From Halobium salinum (lineage in GTDB: Archaea; Halobacteriota; Halobacteria; Halobacteriales; Haloferacaceae): DNA of 64,000 nt. The position numbers and the translations under genes are program-made. Where the stretch lies: positions 1-64,000 of the forward strand of contig NZ_JAODIW010000010.1 in the NCBI RefSeq assembly GCF_026586625.1. The letters are read 5' to 3'. Under the pieces are notes generated by a model. That model made no database searches and was not told where the DNA came from. It was given only the letters and a program-made list of their open reading frames with translations. Below are positions 42,663 to 49,975 of this stretch, piece by piece (the first letter of the stretch is position 1; every line of letters starts with the position of its first letter).

Positions 42663-43955
42663 ATGCGCCGCCGCCACGCCCTCCAGGCGCTCGTCGCGAG
42701 CGCCGGCCTCACCGGCTTCGCCGGCTGTCTCAGCGGTTCGACGCCCGGCGCCGACCCGACCGAAACCGACGACGGCCCGCCCGCATCGGACGGACAGGAC
42801 GCCCGAACCGACGGCGGCCCGTACTCGGTCGTCGGCGTCGAATCGCCCCAGTACGTCTTCCGCCTCAACGACATGGGCAACTCGCCCGGCGGTCCGGTGC
42901 CGACCCTCGACGACCTCGACGCGAGAGAGCGCAGAGTCGTCGACGCGGCCGCCTCCGACGGGTACGAGACGAGCGACCCGCCGACGTGGCTCGTCCGGTT
43001 CCTCGCCGGGACGCGGTTCGTCGAGCGAGACGGCGAGTTCCTGCGTCTGCACCACACTCTGCCCACCTACCGTATCGAGGCTGAGGCGGTTACCCGCGAC
43101 GATGTTCCGGGCGCCGTCGCCGACACGGAGACCTACATGGAGGCGGTGACCTACGACGGCCGCCGCATGTCGGGGCTCCTCCGCATCGCACAGGACGAAG
43201 CGAACGGAGCCGCCCTCACCCACGTCTGGCCGTCGCTTCGGGAGCTCTTCGAGACCTACGACGCCGTCGAGTACCACGGCGAGGTCGTCGCCTTCGAGTT
43301 GACCGAGGAGGACCCCGGCCCCCCGTACCGCGTCACCGCCGAGCCGGCGTCGTTGTCGGCCGTCGCCGGAGGGTCGGTGTGGAACGTCGGCGAGGAACCG
43401 CCGGCCGTTCGCCGAGTCGTCCGTGCGGCCGGGGAGGCCCGCGGGACCTACGCGCTCGACGACCCGCCCGAGGGGTTGATGGAGCACCTCGACGCTCACG
43501 AGTACGCCTACCTCGACGGCCGGTTCTACTGGGTCGGCGTCGAGTCACGCGAGCGGCTCCCGCTCGCGATGGACGCGAGGTTCACGGATGAGGGTCGGCT
43601 CGAACTGGCCCTCCGGAACCGCGCCGACACCGTGCTCGAACTCATGGTCGGTGCGCCGCGACCGTTCGGGGTCGTGCACTGTCACCCCGAAGGCGACCCC
43701 GACGCGCGCCACCTGCTGTGGACCGACGCCTACGAGGAGAGTACCCACGTGAAAACCGAGAGGCGCTCGGTGACGATGGTTCAGGACATCGGTCTGGTGG
43801 TCGACCTCTCCCCGGGCGAATCGGTCACCGAGACGTACGAACTCCCCGACCTCTCCCCCGGTCGCTACGTCGTCGACGACACGGTCGCCGTCTCGTTCCC
43901 GGACGACCGGGAGGGTGGGACGTTCCCGTACCGGGTGACGTTCGAGGTGCGCTGA
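42663..43955 (+). CDS. Tat lipoprotein of unknown function with internal repeat module
   Basis: 430 aa from the ATG at 42663. Signal MRRRHALQALVASAGLTGF with lipobox FAGC. Two copies of a roughly 80-residue module are visible: LDARERRVVDAAASDGYETS followed by FVERDGEFLRLH and TYRIEAE, and later VRRVVRAAGEARGTYALDDP followed by YAYLDGRFYWVG. Related modules occur in the lipoprotein at 55692-56717. The C-terminal 130 residues are beta-rich. The family is not one I can name. Confidence 0.75.
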   Translation: MRRRHALQALVASAGLTGFAGCLSGSTPGADPTETDDGPPASDGQDARTDGGPYSVVGVESPQYVFRLNDMGNSPGGPVPTLDDLDARERRVVDAAASDGYETSDPPTWLVRFLAGTRFVERDGEFLRLHHTLPTYRIEAEAVTRDDVPGAVADTETYMEAVTYDGRRMSGLLRIAQDEANGAALTHVWPSLRELFETYDAVEYHGEVVAFELTEEDPGPPYRVTAEPASLSAVAGGSVWNVGEEPPAVRRVVRAAGEARGTYALDDPPEGLMEHLDAHEYAYLDGRFYWVGVESRERLPLAMDARFTDEGRLELALRNRADTVLELMVGAPRPFGVVHCHPEGDPDARHLLWTDAYEESTHVKTERRSVTMVQDIGLVVDLSPGESVTETYELPDLSPGRYVVDDTVAVSFPDDREGGTFPYRVTFEVR

Positions 43956-43971
43956 GGAGCTACGGGACCGC

Positions 43972-44814
43972 TCAGAGCGACAGGCCCGCGTGCCAGTGGT
44001 CCGCGCCGGCCTCCCGCTTTACCTCGTCCATCCGCGCGAGGTACTTCACCGCGAGGCTCGCCGTCTCGGCCGCCTTCGACTCGCCCTCGGTGCGGAACTC
44101 CCCCGTGACGCGGTTGGCGTACACCGAACAGACCGCGCCGGCTCGGAGCCCGTAGATGTTCGCGACGGTGAGGAGCGCCGAGGCTTCCATCTCGATGTTC
44201 TTCACGTTGGCCTCGCGGAGGTCGGAAACGAGGTCCTCGGAGCCGGCGGCCTCGAACCCCTCGAAACCCGGGCGGCCCTGCCCGGCGTAGAAGGAGTCGG
44301 CGCTCATCGTCAGGCCGACGTGGTAGTCGTGGCCCAGTTCCTCGGCGGCGGCGACGAGCGCGGAGACGACCTCCTCGCTCGCGACGGCGGGGTAGTCCTC
44401 GCGGACGTACTCGTCGCTCGTCCCCTCCTGTCGCACGGCGCCGCGGGTGATGACGAGGTCGCCCACGTCCATCCCCTCCTGGATGGCGCCACAGGAGCCG
44501 ACGCGGATGAAGGTGTCCGCCCCGACGCGGGCGAGTTCCTCGACGGCGATGGCGGCCGAGGGGCTGCCGATGCCGGTCGACGTGACCGAGATGGGGGCGT
44601 CGTCGTAGGTCCCCGTCGCGGTGCGGTACTCGCGGTGGGACGCGACCTCCTCGCTGTCGTCCCAGAGGTCGACGACCTTGTCGACGCGCTCGGGGTTGCC
44701 CGGGAGCAGGACGCTGTCCGCGACCTCCCCCTCGGCGACCTCGATGTGGTACTGTCGCTCCGCGTTCGGGTCCTCGCTGTCGCCCGTCGAACTCGAACCG
44801 TCTCCGTCGCTCAT
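43972..44814 (-). CDS. udp: Uridine phosphorylase (PNP/UDP family)
   Basis: 280 aa from the ATG at 44814. Cleaves uridine with phosphate to uracil and ribose 1-phosphate. Family marks are SVLLPGNPERVDKV, VTSTGIGSPSAAIAVEELA, IRVGSCGAIQEGMDVGDLVI and the ribose-binding KNIEMEASALLTVANI. Converges with the lipoprotein gene at 42663. With the cytidine deaminase at 46927 it could form a cytidine-to-uracil salvage route. Confidence 0.9.
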   Translation of the reverse strand: MSDGDGSSSTGDSEDPNAERQYHIEVAEGEVADSVLLPGNPERVDKVVDLWDDSEEVASHREYRTATGTYDDAPISVTSTGIGSPSAAIAVEELARVGADTFIRVGSCGAIQEGMDVGDLVITRGAVRQEGTSDEYVREDYPAVASEEVVSALVAAAEELGHDYHVGLTMSADSFYAGQGRPGFEGFEAAGSEDLVSDLREANVKNIEMEASALLTVANIYGLRAGAVCSVYANRVTGEFRTEGESKAAETASLAVKYLARMDEVKREAGADHWHAGLSL

Positions 44815-44938
44815 ACCGGGCGTCGTCGGGGCGTACACATAACCGTGGCCTTCGCCGGTCGCTTCGGGGCGTGTTGGCCGGAAACGCCGCGGGTGAGAGA
44901 CTGGAAAAGCTAACGTACGGGTGCTAGCGGCCGCACGC

Positions 44939-44947
44939 ACTTAAACC
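44939..44947 (+). promoter_or_regulatory. TATA-like box upstream of the SdhA-family flavoprotein
   Basis: ACTTAAACC lies about 80 bases before the ATG at 45025, so a leader of about 55 bases is expected. That leader begins inside an alternating purine-pyrimidine tract. Confidence 0.45.
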
Positions 44948-44962
44948 GGCGTGGGTGTGGCT

Positions 44963-44984
44963 CACACACGCGCACGCGCGCACG
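44963..44984. other. Alternating pyrimidine-purine (CA/CG) tract, Z-DNA prone
   Basis: Twenty-two bases alternate strictly between pyrimidine and purine, using only CA and CG steps. Such tracts flip to left-handed DNA most readily at high salt and negative supercoiling. Confidence 0.6.
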
Positions 44985-45024
44985 AGCCTCAAGTCCGGAC
45001 GGGCCTCAGTATCTGGTGAAGCCA

Positions 45025-46902
45025 ATGGTACCTACCGACCGGAACGCGGAGGCGGTGGACCGCGTAGCGGGCGCCGACCGTGATGCCGTCGGCGCCGCCG
45101 CCGACCACGACGTCGACATCGACGTCGACTACGAGGAGGTCTCGGTCCCCGTACTCGTCGTCGGCGCCGGTGCGGCGGGCGCGCGGGCCGCCATCGCCCT
45201 GCGTCAGAACGGCGTCGAGCCGCTAGTCATCGGCAAGCGGGACCACGGCGACGCCCACACGACGTGGGCCGCCGGCGGCGTGAACGCCGCCCTGGGCACG
45301 CACGACCCCGAGGACGACTGGACGATTCACGCCGCCGACACCTTCGACGAGGGCCACTTCGTCAACGACCCGACGGCGGTCGAACTCGTCGCCCGCGAGA
45401 TGCCGGACCGCATTCGGGAGTTGGCCGACTGGGGGATGCCGTTCGACCGCACGCCGGAGGGCGACATCGACCAGCGATACTTCGGCGCACAGTCGTACCG
45501 CCGGACCTGCTTCGTCGGCGACCGCACCGGCGAGGCGATGCTCGACACGCTGGTCGCGAAGGCCCAGGAACTCGAGATTCCCTACCGCGACAACGTGATG
45601 GTGACCCGCCTGCTCTCGGACGGCGAGCGCGTCCACGGCGCCGTCGCGTACGACATGGAGGACGGGGGCTTCGTCCTCTTCCGTGCCGACGCCGTCGTCC
45701 TCGCCGCGGGCGGGTTCAGCGCCGTCTACGACCGGCACTCCTCCCGCGACGAGGAGAACAACGGCGACGGCCCCGCGCTGGCCTACGAGGCCGGTGCGAC
45801 GCTGATGGACACCGAGTTCGTCCAGTTCCACCCGACCGGGATGGTCCAGGACCCGGACTGGGAGGACGACTGGGGCGGCCGCCTCGTCACCGAAGCCGTC
45901 CGCGGCGAGGGCGGGCGTCTGTTCAACGCCGACGGCGAACGCTTCATGGAGAAGTACTCGCCCGAGCAGATGGAACTCGACGCCCGAGACGTGGTCGCGC
46001 GCGCCATCGCCCGGGAGGTGCGCGAGGGCCGCGGCACCGAGAACGGCGGCGTCTTCCTCGACATCTCCCACCGCGAGCGGGAGTTCGTCGAGCGGCGCCT
46101 GCCGCGGATGTACGAGCGGTTCAAGTCGTTGGGCATCGACCTCGCCGAGGAGCCGGTGGAGGTCGCCCCCACGGCCCACTACACGATGGGCGGCGTCGAC
46201 GTGGACTTCCGAACCGGCGAGACGGGCGTGGCGGGGCTGTACGCCGTCGGCGAGACCGTCGCCGGGGTCCACGGCGCGAACCGCCTCGGCGGCAACTCGC
46301 TCGCCGAGACCGTGGCCATCGGCAAGCTCGTCGGCGACCACGTCGCGGGCGCCGTCGCGTCGATGGGCGAAGGCGAGAGTCACGACGAGGAGGGCCACGG
46401 GGCGCTCCCCGACGGGCTCCGCGCGCTCGCCGAACGCGGGTTCCGCGCGCTCGCCGACCTCGAAGCGTCCGACGGCGACGTCGCGCCCGAGGAGCTCCAC
46501 GCCGAACTCGGCCGGCTGATGGACGACTGCGCCGGCATCCTCCGCGACGAGGCGCGCCTCCACGAGGGGCTCGACCGGCTCCGTGAGCTTCGTGACCGGA
46601 CGGGCGACCTCCAAGTCGACGGGGACCGCACGAGCCTCGACTTCGAGTACGCGGTCGACCTCGCGTTCTCGTTCACGATGGCCGAGGCGATTCTCCGCGG
46701 CGCGCTCGTCCGCGAGGAGTCGCGCGGTGCCCACTTCCGGTCGGACTTCCCCGAGCGGTCCGAGTCGTGGCGAAAGAACGTCCTCGTCCGCCGCGGTGAC
46801 CTCGGGATGGCGCTTTCGACCCGGCCCGCCGGACTGCCGAGCGAGGCCGTACAGGAGGCCATCGACGAGGGCCACGAGCTGAGCTACCACCACCTGGAGT
46901 AG
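45025..46902 (+). CDS. FAD-binding protein of the SdhA/FrdA/NadB family
   Basis: 625 aa from the ATG at 45025 (a GTG at 45016 is an alternative). FAD-binding VPVLVVGAGAAGARAAIAL, then HTTWAAGGVNAALGTHD, the active-site block FVQFHPTGM, the RGEGGRLFNADGERFM substrate loop and GANRLGGNSLAETVAIG. The C-terminal helical domain is complete. It has no adjacent iron-sulfur or membrane subunits, so it is not a standard succinate dehydrogenase; L-aspartate oxidase or a soluble fumarate reductase-like role is possible. The first 40 residues are a variable acidic extension. Confidence 0.85.
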   Translation: MVPTDRNAEAVDRVAGADRDAVGAAADHDVDIDVDYEEVSVPVLVVGAGAAGARAAIALRQNGVEPLVIGKRDHGDAHTTWAAGGVNAALGTHDPEDDWTIHAADTFDEGHFVNDPTAVELVAREMPDRIRELADWGMPFDRTPEGDIDQRYFGAQSYRRTCFVGDRTGEAMLDTLVAKAQELEIPYRDNVMVTRLLSDGERVHGAVAYDMEDGGFVLFRADAVVLAAGGFSAVYDRHSSRDEENNGDGPALAYEAGATLMDTEFVQFHPTGMVQDPDWEDDWGGRLVTEAVRGEGGRLFNADGERFMEKYSPEQMELDARDVVARAIAREVREGRGTENGGVFLDISHREREFVERRLPRMYERFKSLGIDLAEEPVEVAPTAHYTMGGVDVDFRTGETGVAGLYAVGETVAGVHGANRLGGNSLAETVAIGKLVGDHVAGAVASMGEGESHDEEGHGALPDGLRALAERGFRALADLEASDGDVAPEELHAELGRLMDDCAGILRDEARLHEGLDRLRELRDRTGDLQVDGDRTSLDFEYAVDLAFSFTMAEAILRGALVREESRGAHFRSDFPERSESWRKNVLVRRGDLGMALSTRPAGLPSEAVQEAIDEGHELSYHHLE

Positions 46903-46926
46903 CCGACGCCGGCTCCGTCCGCCCAG

Positions 46927-47349
46927 CTACTCGTTCGTCCCCTCGCCCTCCTTCGCCGCGTTCAGCGTGTCCAGCGAGATGGTGTTCGGGATGAGTTCGT
47001 CGAGCGTGTACTCCGTCGTCTCCCCGTCGCCCTCGTCACAGACGACGACCATGTCGGCCTCGCCGAACTCGGCGAGGGTCTGTCTACACATCCCGCAGGG
47101 GGTGACGCCGTCCTTGACCGCTGAGGTGACGGCGATGCGTTCGAACTCGGTGTGGCCGTTTTTGACGGCCTCGGCGACGGCCACCTCCTCCGCGTGGAGA
47201 CTGTTGCTGTAGTTCGCGTTCTCGATGTTGCAGCCGACGAACGTCTCGCCGTCGCTCGTCAGCAGGGCGGCGCCGACGCGATACTCGGAGTACGGGACGT
47301 AGGCGTCGTCGAGGACGCCGCGTGCGAGTGCTATCAGGTCGTCCGTCAT
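46927..47349 (-). CDS. cdd: Cytidine deaminase
   Basis: 140 aa from the ATG at 47349. Deaminates cytidine and deoxycytidine. YSEYRVGAALLTSDG and GCNIENANYSNS bind the substrate. HAEE (His52, catalytic Glu54) and PCGMCRQ (Cys85, Cys88) bind zinc. His as the first zinc ligand is the pattern of larger dimeric enzymes, although the length is that of the short tetrameric type. A TATA-like TATAAA (47374-47379 on the minus strand) lies 27 bases upstream, supporting the start. Confidence 0.92.
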   Translation of the reverse strand: MTDDLIALARGVLDDAYVPYSEYRVGAALLTSDGETFVGCNIENANYSNSLHAEEVAVAEAVKNGHTEFERIAVTSAVKDGVTPCGMCRQTLAEFGEADMVVVCDEGDGETTEYTLDELIPNTISLDTLNAAKEGEGTNE

Positions 47350-47373
47350 GGCGGCGGCTACGGCGGGGGTCGG

Positions 47374-47379
47374 TTTATA
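47374..47379 (-). promoter_or_regulatory. TATA box of cdd
   Basis: TATAAA on the minus strand, 27 bases before the cdd start codon. It implies a leaderless or nearly leaderless transcript. Confidence 0.65.
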
Positions 47380-47463
47380 GCTCGGCGTCGCGGTCGGCCC
47401 GCCGGGGACGGCCCGCCGCCGGCTTCGGAAAGAGTCTATACCGTCCGGTCCCGACCCCCGGAC

Positions 47464-47790
47464 GTGAACGGACGAGAGTCGAGCGACGGGACCGGGGGTG
47501 AGGCCTCGGACGGATTCGACGCGGCCGACACCGGCGGAAGCCGTTACCGAGGGCGACGCGCGCTTCTGCTCGTCGGGCTGGCCGGCGTGTTGTCCGGCGG
47601 GGTCCTCGGCGCGTTCGCCGGGTCGAACAGCGCGGAGACGGTGCCGACGGTCGACCTCTTCGGGCTGGTGACCGTCCAGACGTCGGGGACGACGCTCGGG
47701 GTGTTCGGCGCGTTCGTCGGGCTGGCTATCGTCGCGCTCCTGTTCGGGCTGGTGGAGGTCGCGAGCCGGCTCGAAGACCGCGGCGTGTGA
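47464..47790 (+). CDS. Small two-helix membrane protein
   Basis: 108 aa from the GTG at 47464, supported by a TATA-like TCTATACC at 47435-47442 about 26 bases upstream. A hydrophilic Gly/Ser/Asp-rich N-terminus (1-30) precedes two membrane helices (about 33-54 and 78-98). No known motif. It resembles small haloarchaeal DUF proteins, but I cannot assign one. The next gene follows after 57 bases on the same strand. Confidence 0.7.
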   Translation: MNGRESSDGTGGEASDGFDAADTGGSRYRGRRALLLVGLAGVLSGGVLGAFAGSNSAETVPTVDLFGLVTVQTSGTTLGVFGAFVGLAIVALLFGLVEVASRLEDRGV

Positions 47791-47847
47791 GCCGGGGCGA
47801 AACCGGGGAAGCGCACCCCTTTTGTCCGCGGCGACCCGACCGACTGT

Positions 47848-48084
47848 ATGGACGGGACCACGGCCGAGGAGAGCACCCCGCCGCAACTCGAGAACGACCG
47901 GAACCGGAAGCAGGCGGTGCTGTACACCCTTCCATTCCTCGCCATCGGCCTCGGCTGTGTCGTGCTCCTGTTGCTGTGGGGGTTGGAGCCGCTGTGGGGG
48001 TTCGTCATCATCCTGCCCATCCTCTTCTGTTCGATGCTCACCTACATCGTGTTCAGCACCGACTTCCTCGAAGGTCGGACGTGA
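47848..48084 (+). CDS. Small two-helix membrane protein, 78 aa
   Basis: An acidic N-terminus (MDGTTAEESTPPQLEND) is followed by two closely spaced membrane helices (about 24-44 and 49-70) and a short acidic tail. It follows another small membrane protein gene, which suggests a two-gene transcript. No function recognised. Confidence 0.72.
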   Translation: MDGTTAEESTPPQLENDRNRKQAVLYTLPFLAIGLGCVVLLLLWGLEPLWGFVIILPILFCSMLTYIVFSTDFLEGRT

Positions 48085-48109
48085 GCGGGTTCGTCCGGGT
48101 TCGAGCGAT

Positions 48110-48715
48110 TCACCGACCGGTGTCGTACTTGTAGGTCGCCTGCTCCGGGTCGATGCCGAAGTCCTCCGCCGACTCCTCGGGTTCGTTCGCCCCCTCCGCC
48201 TGTGGTGTCGCGGTCTTGAACGCCTCGCGCAGGCGCTCCGGCATCTCGAACTCGTCGACCGGAAGTCGCATCCCGACGACCTCGCTCCCGTCGTCGGGGG
48301 CGCCGTCGCGTTTCTCCGAGAGCCGGTCGCGGATTCGTTCGGGGAGTTCGTCGCCGGTCACCGGCTCGAAGCCGAACTGTGCGAGGAAGTTCGGCGCCGG
48401 AGTGAGCGAGTAGACGACGGCGAACCCGTCGGCGGCGGCCTTGTCGACCAGTCGCTCGACGACGTGGGCGCCGACACCCTGCCCGCGCCACGCCGACAGG
48501 GTCCCGATGCCGGTGAGCTCACAGCAGTCGTCCGCTTCCTCGCCGTCACCGGCCTTGTGGATTCTGAGTCGTCCGAAGCCGGCCTTCTCGTCGTTCGTCT
48601 CGTCGACGGCGATGACGTAGTCCCGCGAGCGGAAGGCCACGTCGTCGAGCCCCATCGCCTCGATGTGGTCCAACAACCAGACCTCGTCGCGGTTCTTGGC
48701 GTCGCGGACGTACAT
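48110..48715 (-). CDS. GNAT family N-acetyltransferase
   Basis: 201 aa. The acetyl-CoA binding motif A region reads LTGIGTLSAWRGQGVGAHVV (Arg/Gln-x-x-Gly-x-Gly/Ala pattern), preceded by beta strands DYVIAVDETNDEKAGFGRLR and followed by PNFLAQFGFEPV, the motif B loop. The C-terminal 70 residues are an acidic extension outside the core domain. The acetylated substrate is unknown; it could be a small molecule or a protein N-terminus. Confidence 0.85.
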   Translation of the reverse strand: MYVRDAKNRDEVWLLDHIEAMGLDDVAFRSRDYVIAVDETNDEKAGFGRLRIHKAGDGEEADDCCELTGIGTLSAWRGQGVGAHVVERLVDKAAADGFAVVYSLTPAPNFLAQFGFEPVTGDELPERIRDRLSEKRDGAPDDGSEVVGMRLPVDEFEMPERLREAFKTATPQAEGANEPEESAEDFGIDPEQATYKYDTGR

Positions 48716-48799
48716 GGCAGGAACTAGTCGTGGACGACGAAAAAGCGTTTCCCGCGCTCGAGGGGCGTCCCACTCTCGACGAGCCGGGTTGCCTCCGAC

Positions 48800-49435
48800 T
48801 CAGTCTTCGCGGTGTTCGACGCCGACGTAGGCGGACTGTCCGGGCCACTCGGCACCCCGGAGGGAGGCGAGGACGACGCCGACGGCCCGGTGGTTGCCGT
48901 CGACGACGAACGGCGGCTCCTCGTCGGCGACGACGACCAGCCCCGGCATCGACTCCCCGTCGGCGACCGCCTCGGCGACGCCGAGGACGGTCTCGAGGTC
49001 CTTTTCGAACTCGGCCGCCACGGCGTCGGGGTCCTCGGGGTAGTCGACGCCCGCGGCGGTCTCGGCGTCGTGGACGGTCCGCGCCGCGCTCTCGATACGG
49101 TCGTCCTCGGCGACCTCGCGCCACCCCTCGTCGTCGTCGCCCTTGATGACCCGGGTGGCGGCGAGTTCGTCCTCGCGGAGGTCGACGCGGTACCAGTCGA
49201 GGTCGCGGTCGTCGAACGTCGCCACCGCTATCGGCTTCCGGCGCAGGAGCGCCGCGAGGCGTTCCTCGGCCGTGAGCGAGCCGACCTCGAGGTCGGGGTC
49301 GTCCTCCTCTTCGAGCTCCTCGGCCAACCAGTGGGCGACCACCTCGTCTTCCGGAACCGATGCACCCTCCTCGCGTACCCGTTCGGCGAGCGTCACTGTG
49401 TCCCTCCGGTACGACACCCCCGTATACGAGGGCAT
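48800..49435 (-). CDS. Hypothetical acidic protein with ParB/Srx-like DGNHR motif
   Basis: 211 aa, very acidic, with no signal or membrane helix. A C-terminal motif FVVDGNHRAVGVVLA (Asp179 to about 193) resembles the DGHHR motif of ParB/sulfiredoxin-like and related nucleotide-binding folds. Upstream strands (RKPIAVATFDDRDLDWYRVD, GLVVVADEEPPF) are compatible with that fold. I do not recognise a named family. It is divergent from the DUF5789 gene, with 84 bases between. Confidence 0.72.
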   Translation of the reverse strand: MPSYTGVSYRRDTVTLAERVREEGASVPEDEVVAHWLAEELEEEDDPDLEVGSLTAEERLAALLRRKPIAVATFDDRDLDWYRVDLREDELAATRVIKGDDDEGWREVAEDDRIESAARTVHDAETAAGVDYPEDPDAVAAEFEKDLETVLGVAEAVADGESMPGLVVVADEEPPFVVDGNHRAVGVVLASLRGAEWPGQSAYVGVEHRED

Positions 49436-49519
49436 CGGCCGCGCCGGGTCGAGCGGACGCCCGGCGACCCGCGACGGGGCACACGTTCATCCACTCGGCG
49501 AGCGTACTGTGACGGGCAG

Positions 49520-49855
49520 ATGTCACAAGATACACCGGTTCACGACGGCGGCAGCGACGAGCGGGAACAGGGCGTGGAGTTCGGCGACCTCGCCGACGAG
49601 TTGGCGGCGGCCGACTACCCCCTCACCCTCGAGGAACTGCTGAGCGAGCACGGCGACGAGACGCTCGTCCTCGGCGACGAGACGACGACGCTCCGCGAGG
49701 TGCTCGAACCGCTCGGCGAGGACGAGTACGCGTCCGCCGAGGAGGTCAGGGAGGCCGTCATCGGCATGGTCGGCGACGAGGCGGTCGGCCGGAAGCGCTA
49801 CAGCGACCGCGGCGGGGAGACGCCCGCCGAGGACGACGAGGACGAGTCGTTCTGA
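49520..49855 (+). CDS. DUF5789 family protein
   Basis: 111 aa from the ATG at 49520. The arrangement EFGDLADELAAADYPLTLEE, then LREVLEPLGEDEYASAEEVR and DEAVGRKRYSDRGG is the pattern I associate with haloarchaeal DUF5789. Small, acidic and cytoplasmic; no function is established. Confidence 0.82.
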   Translation: MSQDTPVHDGGSDEREQGVEFGDLADELAAADYPLTLEELLSEHGDETLVLGDETTTLREVLEPLGEDEYASAEEVREAVIGMVGDEAVGRKRYSDRGGETPAEDDEDESF

Positions 49856-49975
49856 GCGTCTGCCGGCGGTCGGGTCGGATTCGCCGTCCGACTCGGAGTA
49901 CTCCATCCGCCCCGCGAAACCAACACGGTCGTTCGTTCGGTAAGTTACTTCACATCGGCGACGGAACCGACTCGC

